The notes below the pieces were generated by a model. That model had not been told where the DNA came from. It saw only the letters and a program-made list of their open reading frames with translations, and made no database searches. The translations under genes were made by a program, and so were the position numbers. Below, piece by piece: positions 7,402-14,403 of a stretch of DNA of 19,343 nucleotides (the stretch's first letter is position 1; each line of letters opens with the position of its first letter). This DNA comes from JAAELZ01 sp965209105 (lineage in GTDB: Bacteria; Pseudomonadota; Gammaproteobacteria; Arenicellales; Poriferihabitantaceae): assembly GCA_965209105.1 (NCBI GenBank), contig CBDBQB010000035.1, positions 1 through 19,343 of the forward strand, written 5' to 3'.

Positions 7402-8736
7402 ATGAAAGAAGGAAACCTCAGTGCACCGACTCGGCATCCGCTTGATTGGCAGTCCAGTTCATTTTATGACGAGACAGCCGTATTCGACGAATTAGAGCGC
7501 GTCTTCGATTTATGCCAGGGTTGTCGCCGTTGTGTCAGTCTTTGTCAGTCGTTCCCCACTTTATTTGATTTGGTAGATGAGTCTTCCACCTTCGAGCTTG
7601 ATGGGGTGGATAAACAAGATTATTGGAAGGTGGTGGATCATTGTTATCTATGTGATTTGTGCTTTATGACCAAGTGTCCGTATACACCGCCGCATGAATG
7701 GAATATAGATTTCCCGCATTTAATGCTTCGAGCCAAAGCCTTGAAATTCAAAAAAGGGGAAGCAAAAACCCGCGATAAATTAATCACCAATACAGATACA
7801 ATTGGCAAACTCGCCAGTATACCAGTGCTGGTGAATGTGGTGAATGCAACGAATAAGAACACGTCAATGCGTAAGGTTTTATCTAAAACCTTGGGCATTC
7901 ACCCCAAGGCTAAAGTGCCCGAATACCATGCCAAGACAACTCGAAAAACGCATAAGGATTTAATAGGAGTAGCGGTGGGGAAGGAGATAACATCTGGGGA
8001 AAAGACGTGCGGAAAAGTCGCGATTTTCACGACCTGCTATGCTAACTACAACGAACCGGATACAGCGAACGACTTAATTGCTGTGCTGCAGCACAATGGC
8101 ATCGCGATCAGTCTGCTGAACAAGGAACAATGCTGTGGAATGCCCAAGCTTGAACTGGGTGATTTGCAGGCCGTTAAACGCGCTAAAGAAGCCAATATCC
8201 CGCAAATGATTGAGAAAATCGATGCAGGCTGGGACATCATTGCACCCGTACCATCTTGCGTGTTGATGTTTAAGCAAGAATTGCCGCTGATGTTTCCGGA
8301 TGATAAAGATGTGCAGCGCGTGAAAGCTGCAATTTTTGACCCCTTTGAGTATCTGATGTTACGCCATCAAGAGAATTTGATGAATCTTGATTTTAAGCAG
8401 CCGCTGGGTAAAGTTATGATTCACTCAGCCTGTCACCAGCGCGTCCAAAATATGGGGCCAAAGACAAAGCAAGTTTTAAGTTTAATTGAGGGTACCGAGG
8501 TCAGTACGGTCGATAGATGTTCTGGCCACGATGGTACTTATGCACTTAAGAATGAATACCACGAAGCATCGGTCAAGATATGCCGCCCCGTCGTGACCAA
8601 GATTAAGCAGGCTGAAGTTGATTACTATGGGAGTGATTGCCCCATGGCCGGCAAACATATCGAAAACGTGATGGATACAGATTTTGCCACCGTACATCCC
8701 ATCACAATGCTTAGATTGGCTTACGGCTTGTCATAA
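7402..8736 (+). CDS. GlpC/HdrD-like iron-sulfur protein with two CCG domains
   Basis: 444 aa. The N-terminal part binds two [4Fe-4S] clusters: C38-x2-C41-x2-C44-x3-C48 and C81-x2-C84-x2-C87-x4-C92 followed by Pro. Two cysteine-rich CCG domains follow. The first runs from FTTCYANYNEP to QCCGMPKLELGD. The second runs from HSACHQRV through DRCSGHDGTY to GSDCPMAGKH; its central CCG is CSG, so one cysteine is lost. The layout is that of GlpC and heterodisulfide reductase subunit D, which move electrons to membrane quinones or disulfides. No membrane segment is present, so it should be a cytoplasmic or peripheral electron carrier. DUF3501 follows after 23 bp and rubrerythrin precedes it, suggesting an electron route to the peroxidase (inference). 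No clear Shine-Dalgarno is seen. Confidence 0.9.
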   Translation: MKEGNLSAPTRHPLDWQSSSFYDETAVFDELERVFDLCQGCRRCVSLCQSFPTLFDLVDESSTFELDGVDKQDYWKVVDHCYLCDLCFMTKCPYTPPHEWNIDFPHLMLRAKALKFKKGEAKTRDKLITNTDTIGKLASIPVLVNVVNATNKNTSMRKVLSKTLGIHPKAKVPEYHAKTTRKTHKDLIGVAVGKEITSGEKTCGKVAIFTTCYANYNEPDTANDLIAVLQHNGIAISLLNKEQCCGMPKLELGDLQAVKRAKEANIPQMIEKIDAGWDIIAPVPSCVLMFKQELPLMFPDDKDVQRVKAAIFDPFEYLMLRHQENLMNLDFKQPLGKVMIHSACHQRVQNMGPKTKQVLSLIEGTEVSTVDRCSGHDGTYALKNEYHEASVKICRPVVTKIKQAEVDYYGSDCPMAGKHIENVMDTDFATVHPITMLRLAYGLS

Positions 8737-8759
8737 ATCCTAAAAAATAACCTACCGCG

Positions 8760-9347
8760 ATGAAATTGACACGAGAAGATCTACTGAGTTTGGAGCAATA
8801 TGCAGAGGTGCGCGAAGCTTATCGCGCGAAGGTCATGGCCCATAAGAAGCACCGAGCAGTCGCGCTGGGACCCAACGCGACGCTTTATTTTGAAGACCGC
8901 TTAACCATGCAATACCAAGTACAAGAAATGCTCAGGATCGAAAAGATATTTGAGGCCGACGGTATTCATGAGGAACTAGACACTTACAATACCTTGATAC
9001 CCGAGGGTAATAATTGGAAGGCCACCTTTATGATCGAATTCGGCGACGAAGATCAGCGGCGCCTAGCCTTGGTTACAATGAAGGGGGTCGAGAAAACCGT
9101 ATGGATGAAAGTGGGTAATCATCCTAAAGTATTTGCGATTTCTAATGAAGATTTAGAGCGTGAAAACGAGACAAAGACATCTGCAGTTCATTTTATGCGT
9201 TTTCAGCTGACAGACGAGATGTGTGCGGGGGTTTGTGCTGAAGAAATTATTTCATCTGGAGTCGACTTGCCAGCCTATCATCAAAATGACGTATCACTGA
9301 GCAAGCAAGTGCAGAATTCATTGAGAAAGGATATAGACTGCGGATAA
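8760..9347 (+). CDS. DUF3501 family protein
   Basis: A 195-aa protein matching the DUF3501 family as I know it: an N-terminal block KLTREDLLSLEQY, then REAYRAKVMAHKKHRAVALG, LYFEDRLTMQYQVQEMLRIE, and a central LIPEGNNWKATFMIEF. No signal peptide, membrane segment or metal motif is evident; Cys230-type clusters are absent and only scattered cysteines appear near the C-terminus. The biochemical function is unknown. In other proteobacteria this family sits next to rubrerythrin and the HdrD-like Fe-S gene (from memory), as here, so a role in the same oxidative-stress or redox process is likely. It starts 23 bp after the Fe-S gene and is presumably cotranscribed. Confidence 0.88.
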   Translation: MKLTREDLLSLEQYAEVREAYRAKVMAHKKHRAVALGPNATLYFEDRLTMQYQVQEMLRIEKIFEADGIHEELDTYNTLIPEGNNWKATFMIEFGDEDQRRLALVTMKGVEKTVWMKVGNHPKVFAISNEDLERENETKTSAVHFMRFQLTDEMCAGVCAEEIISSGVDLPAYHQNDVSLSKQVQNSLRKDIDCG

Positions 9348-9492
9348 AAAAGCTAAGTGTGTGTTTTCACACATTGTTGCGAATAGCCCATGCTCTAGAA
9401 TTCGTCTCGCGCATTGAGCTGGCATGAAGCCGATGCAAAATGCGCAGGGAATTGCTCAAATGAATTGGGCAATATTTTTAATTTACAGTTAT

Positions 9493-9498
9493 AGGAGA
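9493..9498 (+). promoter_or_regulatory. Ribosome-binding site fixing the start at 9505
   Basis: AGGAGA lies 6 nt before the ATG at 9505 and decides against the longer reading from 9424, whose extra residues have no such site and would bury the signal peptide. Confidence 0.8.
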
Positions 9499-9504
9499 TA
9501 CAAC

Positions 9505-9885
9505 ATGAAACATTCATTTATTACAACTTTTTCGCGCACGATCAAAGCAGCGCTGCTGCTTAGCTTGCTCGCCATTTTTTCTTCAAGCGCGTGGGCAGAG
9601 AAAATCAACCTTAATACGGCTGATGCTCAAACCATGCAATATATTCCGGGAATTGGTGTGAGCAAGTCCAAGAAAATCGTTGAAGTCCGACTCAATACTG
9701 GCGGCTTTGATACGATGCAAGATGTCGATGCGGTGCCTGGCATTGGTCAGCGTACAATGATCGATATCAAAAAGCATGGCTCACTTGATTCGGGTGTTAG
9801 TGAATTGACCGAAGAGATGAAAGCCAATCGACCTGCGCGTAGCGTGTCTACGCTGGCTAAGAAAACCAGCAAGAAAACATCGTAA
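9505..9885 (+). CDS. Secreted helix-hairpin-helix (ComEA-like) protein
   Basis: 126 aa from the ATG at 9505. A Sec signal peptide (cleavage after AWA, residue 31) is followed directly by a ComEA-type double helix-hairpin-helix: KINLNTADAQTM, IPGIGVSKSKKIV, then DVDAVPGIGQRTMIDIK. Such domains bind DNA without sequence specificity; ComEA acts in the periplasm in DNA uptake. Unlike short ComEA proteins it has a basic Lys/Ser/Thr-rich tail of about 40 residues. No other competence gene is in the window, so a role in DNA uptake is plausible but not shown. It ends before a strong terminator. Confidence 0.88.
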   Translation: MKHSFITTFSRTIKAALLLSLLAIFSSSAWAEKINLNTADAQTMQYIPGIGVSKSKKIVEVRLNTGGFDTMQDVDAVPGIGQRTMIDIKKHGSLDSGVSELTEEMKANRPARSVSTLAKKTSKKTS

Positions 9886-9915
9886 TCGTTATTTAAGCGA
9901 ATACGCCGTTTCCCT

Positions 9916-9942
9916 AAAGGAGCCTAGCGGCTCCTTTTTTTT
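9916..9942 (+). terminator. Rho-independent terminator after the ComEA-like gene
   Basis: Stem AAAGGAGCC (9916-9924) / GGCTCCTTT (9929-9937), loop TAGC, and a T8 run from 9935 to 9942. Confidence 0.92.
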
Positions 9943-10022
9943 GTCAGGTTCGCCAGCTAGATTGCGCTCGTTCTTGCTGTACACTCCTTTTATGGTAAGA
10001 CTACTCAAAATCGTTATTTATT

Positions 10023-10183
10023 TCATCGAGGCCTCAGCATAACTACTGCGCTTGAAAATACGTCGTTAAAAGCTCGCTTAAAATGCGGGGCTACGAAGTG
10101 GCAGATACCTATAAACTGCGCTTTTTCGCGCACTTTTGCCTAGTCTTTTCTGCGTTCGCTACCTTATGCTGAGGTCTCTCATC
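10023..10183. repeat. Imperfect inverted-repeat element, MITE-like
   Basis: Terminal arms GAGGCCTCAGCATAA (10028-10042) and TTATGCTGAGGTCTC (10164-10178) are complementary with one mismatch. The interior continues as a weaker inverted repeat, with AAAA blocks and GC-rich blocks in mirrored order over about 45 bp on each side. The sequence TCATC directly flanks both ends (10023-10027 and 10179-10183), as expected of a 5-bp target duplication. There is no coding capacity. It lies between the terminator of the ComEA-like gene and the 108-aa gene. It could instead be a REP-like structured intergenic repeat. Confidence 0.6.
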
Positions 10184-10212
10184 ATCAGATGATTTACCCA
10201 TGATTTTGTTAT

Positions 10213-10539
10213 CTATATTACGCCACTGTCATCATCGGTATCGGTCGATGGCGTTAAGTCTTCGTCATGCCGGATTATGGCCCCAAGGAGAACACCTACC
10301 GCATCGTGGAGAATAGCGACATTCTCGTTGCCGGTAGTTTTATGCTGCTTTTGCGCTTCTGCCTGGAGTTGGAAAATCGCCTCGGACACGCGCCCTTCTT
10401 TATCAATGATGCTATCTGCCCAACCCACCATGTCGGCAAGCTCTTCTGCTTGCTTGGCAAGTTCGATCAACACATCGTCGTTGGGTTGTGCCGCCGTTAG
10501 CGCAGCCAACGCTGCTTGATGAAACTCTTTAACCGTCAT
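10213..10539 (-). CDS. Unknown 108-aa protein downstream of cbbX
   Basis: I do not recognise a family. The protein is predicted almost wholly helical and Ala/Leu/Glu-rich, with no signal peptide, membrane segment or metal motif. It ends in an acidic low-complexity tail (Thr/Asp-rich, residues about 96-105). The gene begins 23 nt after the cbbX stop on the same strand, so the two are probably cotranscribed and this product may assist CbbX or RuBisCO (inference). No good Shine-Dalgarno precedes the ATG at 10539, so translation may depend on cbbX. Overlapping open frames on the other strand lower confidence somewhat. Confidence 0.6.
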   Translation of the reverse strand: MTVKEFHQAALAALTAAQPNDDVLIELAKQAEELADMVGWADSIIDKEGRVSEAIFQLQAEAQKQHKTTGNENVAILHDAVGVLLGAIIRHDEDLTPSTDTDDDSGVI

Positions 10540-10562
10540 GATTAAGCTTAATAAATCGAATG

Positions 10563-11546
10563 CTAGGATTCTTCAACGGGTGGTTCATTGTCAGCACCTT
10601 CATCGCCATCTAAATCTAGCTTGCCTTCTAGAAAGACGCGACTGGCGAGAATATCCTCTGCCTCAATGGTCATGAGATCAAGTTTTGTTACGCTTTTTTT
10701 AGAGTCAGCAAACAGGCGATTAGCCTGACGTAGACGCGCTCTATCTAGCGCATTACGTATCGAGCGCGCATTGGCGAAGTGAGGCAAGGTCATCCGGAGC
10801 TTGGTGTACTCAAATAGCGCCTTCTTGGCGTCCTCGGTCATGCGGTAGTTCTGTTCTGCCAGCATCAATTGGGCGATTTCTAGCAGCTCTTCGGGGCTGT
10901 AATCGGGGAAATCGATATGATGGGCAACGCGTGAGCGCATGCCTGGATTGGAATGGAAAAAGGTGTCCATTCTATCCTTGTAACCAGCCAGAACCACTAC
11001 CAGATCATCACGGCTGTTTTCCATCACCTGTAACAGTATCTCGATCGACTCGGCGCCATAATCGCGCTCGTTCTCAGGCTTGTAGAGGTAATAGGCCTCG
11101 TCGATGAACAACACGCCCCCCATGGCCTTTTTGATCACGTCTTTGGTTTTGGGCGCGGTGTGGCCGATATATTGACCCACCAGATCATCACGAGTAACCG
11201 AGACCAATTGGCCGGTGCGTACATAGTCAAGACGATGAAGAATCTCCGCCATACGCAGGGCAACGGTGGTCTTGCCCGTCCCCGGGTTACCCGTAAAGCT
11301 CATGTGCAAGGTCGGAGAGCTGGCATTAAGGTGCATCTTGTTGCGCATTCGATCAACTAACAACAAGGCTGCGGTTTCACGAATTCGGGTTTTGACAGGC
11401 TGTAGCCCTATCAATTCACGATCAAGTTGATCAAGTATTTCCATTACATTGGAGGAAACGAGCTCTGCCTGCAAATCTACCGGAGTATCATCAGGTAAAA
11501 TAGTTTCGGGTGTTGGAACTTCTTCGGTTTCTGTCGGTTCAGACAT
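10563..11546 (-). CDS. cbbX: Red-type RuBisCO activase CbbX (AAA+ ATPase)
   Basis: 327 aa from the ATG at 11546, close to the usual CbbX size with a longer acidic N-terminus. The AAA+ core is intact: Walker A GNPGTGKTT (86-94), pore loop with Tyr126 (QYIGHT), Walker B VLFIDEA (Asp149/Glu150), Arg-finger region PGMRSRV (191-197) and the sensor-2 helix NARSIRNALDRAR. CbbX hexamers release inhibitory sugar phosphates from red-type RuBisCO by pulling on the C-terminus of the large subunit. The partner subunits are encoded just upstream on the same strand but behind a terminator, so cbbX has its own leader with several dyads. A longer reading from a start at 11600 is disfavoured because the strong ribosome-binding site precedes 11546. 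Confidence 0.95.
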   Translation of the reverse strand: MSEPTETEEVPTPETILPDDTPVDLQAELVSSNVMEILDQLDRELIGLQPVKTRIRETAALLLVDRMRNKMHLNASSPTLHMSFTGNPGTGKTTVALRMAEILHRLDYVRTGQLVSVTRDDLVGQYIGHTAPKTKDVIKKAMGGVLFIDEAYYLYKPENERDYGAESIEILLQVMENSRDDLVVVLAGYKDRMDTFFHSNPGMRSRVAHHIDFPDYSPEELLEIAQLMLAEQNYRMTEDAKKALFEYTKLRMTLPHFANARSIRNALDRARLRQANRLFADSKKSVTKLDLMTIEAEDILASRVFLEGKLDLDGDEGADNEPPVEES

Positions 11547-11550
11547 GGTG

Positions 11551-11556
11551 ACTCCT
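11551..11556 (-). promoter_or_regulatory. Ribosome-binding site fixing the cbbX start
   Basis: AGGAGT on the minus strand lies 4 nt before the ATG at 11546 and supports that start over the upstream one at 11600. Confidence 0.8.
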
Positions 11557-11570
11557 AGAATGTAAATGAT

Positions 11571-11587
11571 ATCTGATTTATTCAGAT
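11571..11587 (-). promoter_or_regulatory. Leader hairpin ATCTGA-N5-TCAGAT before cbbX
   Basis: A perfect 6-5-6 inverted repeat in the cbbX leader, about 25 nt from the start codon. It may fold in the mRNA near the ribosome-binding site; role unknown. Confidence 0.35.
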
Positions 11588-11595
11588 CTATATGT

Positions 11596-11611
11596 GGCAC
11601 ATGGATGTGCC
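11596..11611 (-). promoter_or_regulatory. Inverted repeat GGCACAT-N2-ATGTGCC before cbbX
   Basis: A perfect 7-2-7 inverted repeat, about 50 nt upstream of the cbbX start. It could be an operator or an RNA hairpin; no poly-U follows, so it is not a terminator. Confidence 0.35.
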
Positions 11612-11615
11612 GCCG

Positions 11616-11640
11616 CTACAATGATTGTAATTTATTGTAG
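11616..11640 (-). promoter_or_regulatory. LysR-type dyad CTACAAT-N11-ATTGTAG before cbbX
   Basis: A perfect 25-bp dyad with 7-bp arms and an 11-bp spacer, including the T-N11-A core typical of LysR-family binding sites. A second dyad of the same spacing lies before cbbL. CbbR, the LysR-type activator of cbb operons, is the natural candidate, but no cbbR gene is in the window. Confidence 0.45.
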
Positions 11641-11867
11641 TGTGAGAAAACAGAAAATCGCACTTTTCTATTTCCGACTTTGATTTATCCACGAATGGAT
11701 AAATCAGAACTTTCAAACCGGCACGAAAATAAAATGGCCAATAGTTGTCACTTTTTTCATCAAAATATCGGGCAATAGCACGCTATTACTTTCAATTTTG
11801 CTAATAACCTTGACAATATTTTCTCATTTTCCTTTGCACTTGTATAGGCAGAGGTCTCATCGTTATG

Positions 11868-11899
11868 AAAAAAAAGAGGCGGAACAAGCCGCCTCTTTT
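11868..11899 (-). terminator. Rho-independent terminator after cbbS
   Basis: On the minus strand the stem AAAAGAGGCGG / CCGCCTCTTTT (11889-11899 and 11872-11882) with a 6-nt loop runs into a T8 tract (A8 at 11868-11875 on the plus strand). It separates cbbLS from cbbX. Confidence 0.9.
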
Positions 11900-11925
11900 A
11901 TATCAAGCTTGGTTATCAAGTTTTC

Positions 11926-12361
11926 TTAATAACGTTCGCCTTCTGGCTTGTCAGTCGAGTAAGGCAAAATGGTGTAACCCTGACAGCGACCATCACGCTC
12001 TTCACGAACCAAGCGATAACCCGGCTCACTGTCTGGACGATTAACGATGTAAGACATTTTTTGCGATTCCGTCCCACGTGTCGCATCAGATGCCATGACC
12101 CGAATATAGTAATTCGGGAAGGCCTTGCGACAATCGTTGATCTCCAGCAGAATGCCTGCAGGATCCTTCATGTCGAACATCGGCATGCCGTACATTTCCC
12201 AATATGTATTACGTGGGTGTGGATCATCGGTGTACTCGACGTTAATAGCCCAGCCATTATCCAACGCGTATTTAACCTGTGCGCTGATTTCTTCGTCAGT
12301 TTAAATCTGGCAGGAAGGAAAACTGTCCCTGCGTCATGCGATTACCGTAATTTGTCATCAT
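11926..12361 (-). pseudogene. cbbS: RuBisCO small subunit, frameshifted near codon 21 (or sequence error)
   Basis: With one base removed this is a full small subunit of 144 aa from the ATG at 12361. The N-terminus reads MTQGQFSFLPDL in one frame, then passes to the next frame at the T3/A3 run 12300-12302, giving the expected DEEISAQVKYALDNGW and on to EYTDDPHPRNTYWEM and the C-terminal KPEGERY. As given, the first frame stops at TGA a few bases after the run, and only the part from codon Met at 12264 is open. The rest is fully conserved, including NDCRKAFPNYYIR. The small subunit caps the L8 core and is needed for form I activity. It starts 14 nt after the cbbL stop with AGAGGA before it, so it was translated from the cbbLS message. 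Confidence 0.9.
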
Positions 12362-12375
12362 GATAGATAGTCCTC

Positions 12376-13852
12376 TTAGTTGCTGCCGGTAGCTGACGGA
12401 ACGAAATCCGCAGTATCGGTTGATTCATAGTTGAAAGTAATGTCTTTCCAGGTGGTCAGTGCAGCCTGCAATGGAGAACAGGTCTTAGCTGCCTTCATCA
12501 GAATTTCAGGACCTTCTGCCAAGTAATCGCGGCCTTCATTACGGGCCTGGATCATGACTTCAAGTGCGACACGGTTAGCAACCGCACCCGCCTGGATACC
12601 ATCTGGATGACCAATCGTACCGCCACCGAACTGTAGAACTACATCTTCGCCCAAGTAGTGAATCAACTGATGCATTTGACCAGCATGAATGCCGCCCGAT
12701 GCCACTGGCATAACTTTGTTCAGAGAAGCCCAATCCTGCTCCAAGAAGATGCCGGTTTGTAGATCAACTGGGTTATGCGTCTCACGCAAGACGTCGTAGA
12801 AACCCTTAATCATGAGTGGGTCACCTTCAAGCTTGCCCACAACAGTACCGGCGTGAATGTGATCAACACCCGCCATACGCATCCACTTACAAATAACGCG
12901 GAAGTTCATGCCGTGGTTCTTCTGACGTGAATAAGTTGAGTTACCCGCACGATGTAAATGCAGAATCATGTCATTATCACGACACCACACAGCCAAAGAC
13001 TGGATAGCGGAGTAACCAATGACCAAATCGATCATTATGATAATGGAACCCAATTCCTTAGCGAACTCAGCACGTTCGATCATTTGATCCATTGTCGCTG
13101 CAGTGACATTCAGGTAGTGACCTTTAACTTCACCGGTTGCCGCAGAGGCTTTGTTAACGGCTTCCATGCAATACAGAAAACGATCACGCCAATGCATGAA
13201 CGGCTGTGAGTTGATGTTCTCGTCATCTTTAACGAAATCGAGGCCACCCTTCAGCGCTTCATAAACCACACGACCATAGTTACGACCGGACAGACCAAGT
13301 TTCGGCTTAGTGGTAGCACCGAGTAATGGACGACCAAACTTATCCATACGCTCGCGTTCAACAATAATACCGGTAGCAGGGCCATCGAAGGTCTTCAAAT
13401 AGGCAACTGGAAAATGCATGTCTTCCAGACGCAGCGCCTTTAACGCCTTCATACCAAATACGTTACCGATGATAGAGGCGGTTACGTTAGCGATAGAACC
13501 GCCTTCGAACAGATCCATATCATAGGCGATGTAGATGAAATACTGAGCCTCAGTGTCGGTGCCTTCGCCTGTATTAGGAACGAGGTCACACTTGTAGCAC
13601 TTGGCGCGATACAGTTCACATGCGGTTAGACGATCGGTCCAAACCACGGTCCAGGTTGCGGTAGAAGACTCACCCGCAACACCTGCGGCGACTTCTTCCG
13701 GATCAACACCCGGCTGTGGGGTAAGACGAAAACATCGCAATGACGTCGGTCGAGATTGGCTCATAATCAGGCTGCCAATAGCCCATTTTTTTATAAGAAA
13801 TTACGCCAGCATTGTAGCGATCTTTCCCTTTTACTTCTTTAACTTCAGCCAT
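12376..13852 (-). pseudogene. cbbL: RuBisCO large subunit, form IC, frameshifted near codon 41 (or sequence error)
   Basis: With one base removed the protein is 491 aa, a normal form I large subunit. The true start is the ATG at 13852, giving MAEVKEVKGKDRYNAG and on to TDVIAMF. At the A4 run 13729-13732 (T4 on the coding strand; three expected) the frame shifts, and the remainder RLTPQPGVDPEE onward is open to 12376. Catalytic parts are intact: TTKPKLGLSG, GLDFVKDDENIN with the carbamylated Lys, LHLHRAG, and loop 6 GTVVGKLEGDP. It fixes CO2 on ribulose bisphosphate. The N-terminus and partner CbbX mark it as red-type. As given, only a 462-aa product from an internal Met at 13764, with twelve aberrant residues, could be made. 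The lesion is of the same kind as in cbbS. Confidence 0.93.
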
Positions 13853-13858
13853 TAGGCT

Positions 13859-13864
13859 TCTCCT
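13859..13864 (-). promoter_or_regulatory. Ribosome-binding site of cbbL
   Basis: AGGAGA on the minus strand lies 6 nt before the ATG at 13852, confirming that the conserved N-terminus MAEVKEVKG is the real start and not the internal Met after the frameshift. Confidence 0.85.
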
Positions 13865-13930
13865 AAAAGTGTGAATCGGGCGGCAACGCAAGGGGAATAG
13901 TAGCCCTGGTGCCATAAAATTGAAGGCGCG

Positions 13931-13959
13931 ATTATGGCGATAAAAATAGAAATTAACAA
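13931..13959 (-). promoter_or_regulatory. Candidate sigma70 promoter of cbbLS
   Basis: On the minus strand TTGTTA (13954-13959) and CATAAT (13931-13936) are 17 bp apart. The predicted start near 13924 gives a leader of about 70 nt. Confidence 0.5.
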
Positions 13960-13962
13960 TGA

Positions 13963-13985
13963 TTTATTATTATGGTTACAATAAA
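13963..13985 (-). promoter_or_regulatory. LysR/CbbR-type dyad TTTATT-N11-AATAAA before cbbL
   Basis: A perfect dyad with 6-bp arms and an 11-bp spacer, immediately upstream of the -35 hexamer (centred near -50). This is the classic site for a LysR-type activator, and CbbR activates cbb operons from such positions. Confidence 0.5.
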
Positions 13986-14031
13986 GCTTATGGTAATCCA
14001 CCCATCCATAAGCGTGCTCAAAAGTAGAAGC

Positions 14032-14268
14032 CTAGGCCACTTTCCTTAACTTTTGAATAGAGGAATTCCTACAATAGCCGTATTTAGTCTTTTCTATTTT
14101 AACTTTATCTAGTAACGATTCAAAAGCCCCTATTGTCCATCCGCTGCAAGTTTGATCTTCGGCAAGCGCTTCAATCACCCATGCCTCACGAATGAGTTTG
14201 CCCAAGGCAGTTAAACCACCATCTTTGTCGTCGTAAATGCCACAATGAGTATTAATCGTTGAATTCAT
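14032..14268 (-). CDS. Small conserved-looking hypothetical protein, 78 aa
   Basis: The core DDKDGGLTALGKLIREAWV, then CSGWTIGAFESLLDKV, resembles a small uncharacterised family I recall from sulfur oxidisers and methanotrophs (from memory, not verified). No signal peptide or membrane segment. In my recollection those proteins run about 100 residues or more, so this copy may be short at the C-terminus, where a basic tail (residues about 60-78) replaces the expected sequence. It is upstream of cbbL on the same strand but separated by the cbbL promoter. No good ribosome-binding site precedes the ATG at 14268. Function unknown. Confidence 0.6.
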   Translation of the reverse strand: MNSTINTHCGIYDDKDGGLTALGKLIREAWVIEALAEDQTCSGWTIGAFESLLDKVKIEKTKYGYCRNSSIQKLRKVA

Positions 14269-14403
14269 GAGTCTGGTAGGTAGGTGTGTATCGCAAAGAT
14301 AACGCGTTTATTGTATGCAATGCTATTTCTACATAGGCGTATGCCGCACTATGCATACCAAAAACAGACACTGCATTCATTCTAGGCTTTCGTTCTGAAA
14401 AAT

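Noticed and set aside
9358..9373. TGTGTG-TTTT-CACACA hairpin after DUF3501 as a terminator
   Set aside because: The stem is only 6 bp and no T run follows; a true terminator occurs after the next gene.
9424..9504. Upstream ATG for the ComEA-like gene
   Set aside because: It would place 27 extra residues before a perfect signal peptide, and the strong ribosome-binding site belongs to 9505.
10267..10519. Plus-strand frames of 77 and 80 aa
   Set aside because: They are shadows of the 108-aa minus-strand gene, with no ribosome-binding site and no recognisable features.
12376..13764. cbbL starting at the Met at 13764
   Set aside because: The first twelve residues are not homologous to any RuBisCO. 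The conserved N-terminus is in the neighbouring frame from 13852 with a strong ribosome-binding site, so a frameshift explains the data.
13703..13915. Separate 70-aa minus-strand gene
   Set aside because: It holds the true N-terminus of cbbL (from 13852) followed by a few out-of-frame residues after the A4 run; it is the front part of cbbL.
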